Part shown: positions 59,211 to 64,000 of the stretch, piece after piece
Layout of the letters: the number at the start of each line of letters is the position of its first letter
How positions within the stretch are numbered: the first letter of the stretch is position 1
Assembly (NCBI GenBank): GCA_021777755.1
Contig: JAJYDE010000006.1
Location: 1-64,000 of the forward strand
Length of the DNA: 64,000 nucleotides
Reading direction: 5' to 3'
Origin: Deltaproteobacteria bacterium
GTDB lineage: Bacteria > Desulfobacterota > Syntrophobacteria > Syntrophobacterales > Syntrophobacteraceae
Made by a program: the position numbers and the translations under genes
Notes under the pieces: generated by a model
Seen by the model: the letters and a program-made list of their open reading frames with translations, nothing else
Told to the model about the DNA's origin: nothing
The model's database searches: none

Positions 59211-61352
59211 ATGGATCCCGCGAAATCCGATTTTTCCGCCTGGATTGCTATCCTGAACTGTCTGGGACTCGCACTGGTCGCCCTCATTGTATTGATTTTG
59301 CTGAGTGGGACTGATTTTGGTCCTCAGTCCGTTGCGGTTTCCCCGGAAGGGGTGTGGGTGTATGGCCGAAAAACGCTCTGGTCTCTGACACGCCGCGGCG
59401 ATGTTACGGGCAGGTACAGCGCGGCCGAGTTGGGCACGGGACTTAACGTGGACGTGCTGGCCCCACTGGATGATGCTCAAATTATCCTGCACGACAAAAA
59501 TTCCGGGAGATGGCGGTATTGCCGCTTCGGCCGCGATGGCACGGTCGATGTGCATAGTCGGCCATTGTTCGATGGTATCGAGGCCGGGCGTAATGGCGAC
59601 AAAGCGGCCGTCGCCATTGCCCCGGGCCATGAGCGTTGGGTTTTCGCCGATTTCGATAGGGGCGACATCCTGCTCCTGGATTCTCGAAGGCAAGTGAGGG
59701 CGGAAGGTAAAGGGCTTAAAAATCCCGACGGGGGTGTTGCGATCTGGCTGCCCGATCAGACCCTCGGGCTTATCGCCACCGGACACCGGACGTTCCATGT
59801 CTCAAGTCTCGAAGGAGACCGTGTCGCTCCACTGGAGAAGCGTTTGCGACTCAAGGACCATGGTTATGTCTGGTCCGCGGCCTTTGACTCGCAGCGCGGG
59901 TTGTGGTTGCTCTCTTTTTCATCCATGCGCGACGGCGACCGCCATCTTTGGGAGGTGGACGACACCGGCGCCTTTACAAAAAGAGTTCTCCTCGATGATG
60001 ACGGTCAGCCAGCGCAAATCGTGATGTTAGACCCGAACACCGCCCTTATACCCGATTTGGTAACACGGTATGTGCATCGCCTCGATCTTGCCGGCGGGAA
60101 TATCGACGATTTCGGCGATAAGAGCTTTCGCGCCGCGCTGGCGCATGGACAGGAGCTTTATGACCATATCGGTGTTGCTGCCGGCAGCGTGTTGGTCGTC
60201 TTGCTTTTAATACCTTTTATCATCGCCTTCTATTGCACTTTCCGCGACATGGATCGACCGCTGATGGCGGAGCAATCGCTGCCGCCCGCCGCACCGCTTG
60301 AGGGCGAGTTTTGGTTTACGCCTAATCCCGCCCGGAAGGGATTTCTTCGCCGACTGGCCTGTGGCGGCGGGGCGGCGGTTCTGGTTTTGGGGATAGGGGA
60401 GGCTTGGCTGTTCAATTATGCAACCGGCTCTTACCACTGGTTCATCCTGTTGTTGTGGCCGGGTTTAGGGGCCATATTTTCGGTCGAGCGCTTGGTGGCC
60501 GCATGGAAAGAGCAAAAGACCAAATTGGGTATCAGAGACAACCTTGTCTTGTATGACGGCGGACAAGGAAAGATCGAGGCATACCCGCTGACGGTCGTTC
60601 TGAGCGACGGAATGTGTCTTTGTGTCGGCTCACACAAAGTGGTTTTTAAAGGTCTGATATCCTCCATGTGGAATGCCGAGGAAGTGAGAGCCCATCTCTT
60701 GTCCAGACTCCCGTCCGAAAACCGGGTTTCTTCCTCAATACTCCGATTGGAAATGCGCAAACGGTGCGCGTATCCGGTGTATAGCATGCCGCCCCCGGCA
60801 CTGATCGAGGGTGCATTGTGGTTCACGCCCAACCCTGAGTGGCTGAAGCGTATGTTTCCGGTCATCTGGATTGGTACGCCGGCCTGGTTGGGGTTTGCCA
60901 TGTTTATAGGTCTGCCGCGCGCAAAGCACGGTGGGTTCAGTCTGCCCGGTAAGCTAGTTTACAGTGTATTACTCCCGACCTTGTTTGTACTTATTCCGTA
61001 TTGTGCCTGGCAGTGGCGGTGGGCTAAAAAAAGAAGTGGCACGTGTAGACTGGGCCTTAAAGATGACACCGTGCTCTACGACCATGGGAGCGGCAGGCTT
61101 CAGGAACATCCACTCGAAACTGTTTTGACCGACGGAAACCAGGTGCTTGTAGGTCGGCACAAGTTGCGGTTGAGTCCGCGGGGAGACGCCCCGTTGATGT
61201 GGAATCCGGAGGAACTTCGAGCTTTCCTTCTTCCTCGGCTGCCCTCGAAAAACATAGTGTCTTCTTCTTGCTTACAGCGGGAGGCGTGGCGGCGTATACA
61301 GTCGCTACTCGCGTCCGCGGTAAAACAACTCTTGCCGGGCCGCAAGCGTTGA
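59211..61352 (+). CDS. Uncharacterised membrane protein: N-terminal sensor-like domain plus two copies of a WFTPNP/LPS module
   Basis: TM helices; duplicated segments LEGEFWFTPNP...MWNAEEVRAHLLSRLPSENRVSSSILRLE and IEGALWFTPNP...MWNPEELRAFLLPRLPSKNIVSSSCLQRE. Confidence 0.75.
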   Translation: MDPAKSDFSAWIAILNCLGLALVALIVLILLSGTDFGPQSVAVSPEGVWVYGRKTLWSLTRRGDVTGRYSAAELGTGLNVDVLAPLDDAQIILHDKNSGRWRYCRFGRDGTVDVHSRPLFDGIEAGRNGDKAAVAIAPGHERWVFADFDRGDILLLDSRRQVRAEGKGLKNPDGGVAIWLPDQTLGLIATGHRTFHVSSLEGDRVAPLEKRLRLKDHGYVWSAAFDSQRGLWLLSFSSMRDGDRHLWEVDDTGAFTKRVLLDDDGQPAQIVMLDPNTALIPDLVTRYVHRLDLAGGNIDDFGDKSFRAALAHGQELYDHIGVAAGSVLVVLLLIPFIIAFYCTFRDMDRPLMAEQSLPPAAPLEGEFWFTPNPARKGFLRRLACGGGAAVLVLGIGEAWLFNYATGSYHWFILLLWPGLGAIFSVERLVAAWKEQKTKLGIRDNLVLYDGGQGKIEAYPLTVVLSDGMCLCVGSHKVVFKGLISSMWNAEEVRAHLLSRLPSENRVSSSILRLEMRKRCAYPVYSMPPPALIEGALWFTPNPEWLKRMFPVIWIGTPAWLGFAMFIGLPRAKHGGFSLPGKLVYSVLLPTLFVLIPYCAWQWRWAKKRSGTCRLGLKDDTVLYDHGSGRLQEHPLETVLTDGNQVLVGRHKLRLSPRGDAPLMWNPEELRAFLLPRLPSKNIVSSSCLQREAWRRIQSLLASAVKQLLPGRKR

Positions 61353-61561
61353 AAAGCTGGACCGCTAAAAACGATTGGAAACCGACGGGGGGCGTAGAGC
61401 GGGCCGGCACAAAGGTTTCTGGACGCGGTTCCCGTTGTTCCCGCCTCTTTTGTCGATAGCGGCGTTGGGGATGGTTGCCGCGGGCGGGTTCTTTCAGTTA
61501 AATAGCTGTGGCTGGTGTTTGCGTTTGACGAATTTCAGGACTGGAGAAAACGAGAATGGGT

Positions 61562-62374
61562 ATGGGACGAGACGAGACGACGGCTGGCGCCCTCTCCAGG
61601 CTGGAAGCAATTCTTGCGGCCATGAAGAGCTTGGTTGCGGCTTTTTCCGGCGGGGTGGACAGCACGCTGCTTCTTGCCGTCGCGCGAAGGGTCCTGGGCG
61701 AAGCTGTTTTGGCGGTGACCGCCGAGTCGGCAACAACCGCGGCTCACGAGATGAGCGAGGCGGTGCGGTTTGCCGCGGATATGGGCGTTGAACATCTGAT
61801 CATCGAATCCCGGGAGATGGATGATCCCGAATTTGTAAAAAATGGGACCGACAGGTGTTACACGTGCAAGAGCGGCCGTTTTGCGGCCATAGCGGCAATT
61901 GCGAAGGAAAAAGGCATGGCTTTTGTGGCCGACGGTTCCAATATCGATGATCTGTCGGATTTCCGGCCGGGCATGAGGGCGGTGCGGGAACTGGGGGTGA
62001 GAAGCCCGCTTATCGAAGCGGGGCTTTCCAAGGCCGAGGTGAGGCTGTTATCCAGGCAACTGGGGCTTCCGACCTGGGACAAGCCCGCCTACGCCTGTCT
62101 TGCCACCCGCATTCCGTGCGGAAGCCCGATCACGGTGGAAAAGCTCAGGCGCATAGATGCCTGTGAAGAGCTTGTGCGGGCGATGTCGATCAGCAGGCAG
62201 GTGCGTGTGAGGGACTACGGCGATACGGCGCGGATAGAAGTGGCCGGGGAAGACATGGAAAAAATGGTTGAAAGGGGCTCGCGGGAGCGCATTACCGCTT
62301 TTTGCAAAGAGCTTGGCTTCCGGTTTGTGACCCTCGATCTGCGGGGTTACACCATGGGAAGCACCAATATATAG
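61562..62374 (+). CDS. larE: ATP-dependent sacrificial sulfur transferase LarE
   Basis: VAAFSGGVDSTLLLAVA PP-loop; NGTDRCYTCKSGRFAAI; PCGSPIT. Confidence 0.94.
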   Translation: MGRDETTAGALSRLEAILAAMKSLVAAFSGGVDSTLLLAVARRVLGEAVLAVTAESATTAAHEMSEAVRFAADMGVEHLIIESREMDDPEFVKNGTDRCYTCKSGRFAAIAAIAKEKGMAFVADGSNIDDLSDFRPGMRAVRELGVRSPLIEAGLSKAEVRLLSRQLGLPTWDKPAYACLATRIPCGSPITVEKLRRIDACEELVRAMSISRQVRVRDYGDTARIEVAGEDMEKMVERGSRERITAFCKELGFRFVTLDLRGYTMGSTNI

Positions 62375-62393
62375 ACAAGGATGAAACCGGAGT

Positions 62394-63179
62394 ATGGATC
62401 ATAAGCATCTGCGGGGGCTGCTGGAGAAGGTTCGAAGCGGGGAACTGGACCCGGATTCGGCAATGGTCAAATTAAGGAAGCTTCCCTTCGAAAACCTCGG
62501 GTTCGCGCGGATCGACAATCACCGATGCGTGCGCACCGGGGCCGCGGAGGTGATATTTTGCCAGGGTAAAACGATTGCCCAGATCCAGGGGATTGTGGAG
62601 CGGATTTCGGAACACCATTCGAATGTTCTGGCCACAAGGGCCGGGCGCGAGGTGTACGAGGCGATTTGTCAACGTGGTGTGCTGTGCGAGTACCACGAGA
62701 TGGCGAAAATCGTGGTGATTCGTCCCGAACCGTTGGAGCAAGCCGGAAACATCGCGGTTGTAAGCGCGGGGACTTCGGATATTCCGGTTGCCGAGGAAGC
62801 CGCGGTTACCGCCGAGGTATTGGGAAATCGCGTCAATCGCATCTTTGATGTGGGGGTGGCCGGCATTCACCGGCTGCTGGATGTTTGCGACGACCTGTTC
62901 GAAGCCAACGTGGCGGTGGTCGTGGCGGGAATGGAAGGAGCCCTTGCGAGCGTAGTGGGCGGGCTGGTTTCCTGCCCGGTCATAGGGGTTCCCACAAGCA
63001 TCGGATACGGGGCCAGTTTCGGGGGCGTGGCGGCCCTGTTGAGCATGCTCAACAGTTGCGCCTCGGGGGTATCGGTTGTCAATATAGATAACGGGTTCGG
63101 GGCGGGATACCAGGCCGCGCTGATCAACAAGGCGGCCCGGGAAAGGGTGGTTTGCGCCCCCTCGGAGGTGCAAAGATGA
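62394..63179 (+). CDS. larB: Nickel pincer cofactor biosynthesis protein LarB
   Basis: PurE-like C-term: [24 protein letters not shown]...[12 protein letters not shown]...[52 protein letters not shown]. Confidence 0.96.
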   Translation: MDHKHLRGLLEKVRSGELDPDSAMVKLRKLPFENLGFARIDNHRCVRTGAAEVIFCQGKTIAQIQGIVERISEHHSNVLATRAGREVYEAICQRGVLCEYHEMAKIVVIRPEPLEQAGNIAVVSAGTSDIPVAEEAAVTAEVLGNRVNRIFDVGVAGIHRLLDVCDDLFEANVAVVVAGMEGALASVVGGLVSCPVIGVPTSIGYGASFGGVAALLSMLNSCASGVSVVNIDNGFGAGYQAALINKAARERVVCAPSEVQR

Positions 63180-64000
63180 GGATAGCCTATTTCGACTGTT
63201 TTTCCGGGGCAAGCGGAGACATGATCCTGGGGGCCCTTATGGACGCCGGGCTTGGAGTCGAACGGCTGCGGGCCGAGCTTGCCAAGCTTGGCCTTTCGCA
63301 CTTCGAGATCAAAGCGGAGAAGGTGGTCAAAAGGGGTATCGCCGGAAGCAGGGCGATCGTAACGATAGATGAGGGCCACCATCGGCACCATCACCGTCGC
63401 CTGGGGGATATAGAGGAAATCATAGGGCAAAGCGGCCTGGCCGAGGCGGTGAAGGAGACAAGCACAAGGGTTTTCAGGCGACTGGCCGAGGCCGAGGCAA
63501 GAGTGCATCGCACGCGAGTCGAGGAGATCCATTTTCACGAAGTGGGCGCCATGGATGCGATCATAGACGTGGTCGGTGCCGTGGCGGGCCTTGCGGCCAT
63601 GGAGGTGGACGCGGTTTGCTGTTCGGCCTTCAATGTGGGCGGGGGAACCGTCGAGTGCGCCCACGGGATTTTGCCTGTGCCGGCTCCGGCCACGGCCGAA
63701 CTGATCAAAGGGCGGCCCTTTTATGCAACTTCGGCTTCGGGCGAGCTTTTAACGCCGACCGGGGCGGCCATTTTGACAACGCTTTGCTCTCGCTTCGGCC
63801 CCGCTCCGCCGATGACCCTGGAAACTATCGGCTACGGGGCCGGAAGCCGCGAAACCGAAATCCCCAACCTGCTGCGGGTGATGACGGGACAGGGGGAAGA
63901 GGAACAGCACGGCTATGAAACCGAACGGATCGCGGTTGTCGAGACGAATATCGACGACATGAATCCCCAGTTATATGACTATCTTATCGGTAAAATGCTC
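63176..64000 (+). CDS. larC: Nickel pincer cofactor biosynthesis protein LarC (3' truncated by window end)
   Basis: [26 protein letters not shown]...[16 protein letters not shown]...[19 protein letters not shown] overlap with larB. Confidence 0.95.
   Translation, partial: MRIAYFDCFSGASGDMILGALMDAGLGVERLRAELAKLGLSHFEIKAEKVVKRGIAGSRAIVTIDEGHHRHHHRRLGDIEEIIGQSGLAEAVKETSTRVFRRLAEAEARVHRTRVEEIHFHEVGAMDAIIDVVGAVAGLAAMEVDAVCCSAFNVGGGTVECAHGILPVPAPATAELIKGRPFYATSASGELLTPTGAAILTTLCSRFGPAPPMTLETIGYGAGSRETEIPNLLRVMTGQGEEEQHGYETERIAVVETNIDDMNPQLYDYLIGKML

Noticed and set aside
1-64000. tRNA/rRNA genes
   Set aside because: None recognised by eye; a covariance-model search would be needed to exclude them.

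Overview
This 64 kb window is a high-GC bacterial chromosome segment. Gene content suggests an anaerobic Desulfobacterota/Syntrophobacterales-like organism, but that is an inference. The core part carries ftsH (5'-truncated by the window), a pyridine nucleotide-disulfide oxidoreductase with a rhodanese domain, a benzoate-CoA-ligase-type AMP ligase, lipB-lipA, FabG-like SDR and dienoyl-CoA-hydratase-like genes, typA/bipA, a dcm-vsr pair, an Amidase_2/LysM amidase, a flagellar basal-body operon (motE-like, fliJ, fliI, fliH, fliG, fliF, fliE, flgC, flgB) with a sigma-54 activator, a GGDEF protein, DUF2889-like/PHP and DUF169-CoaE fusion genes, a PAS histidine kinase, asrABC, and larE-larB-larC (larC runs off the window end). 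The accessory part (about 45.9-59.1 kb) begins with a serine-recombinase remnant. It then holds a tightly coupled type I restriction-modification operon (hsdM-rhuM-hsdS-X-hsdR), a lone type I-E-like CRISPR repeat, an IS1634-type transposase, and decayed RHS and acyl-CoA dehydrogenase pseudogenes. The best candidate for an undescribed system is gene X (50729-51721), embedded between hsdS and hsdR. It encodes an HslV/proteasome-like Ntn-hydrolase with a Thr directly after the initiator Met, and aligned Asp and Lys positions, giving a type I R-M operon with a built-in putative peptidase. Other notable items are an intrinsic-terminator-like hairpin inside lipB just before lipA, tandem DUF2080-like transposon-associated genes without a transposase, a DUF169-dephospho-CoA kinase fusion, a DUF2889-PHP fusion, and two large membrane proteins with internal module duplications. 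All calls come from reading the sequence and ORF translations; no database search was run.
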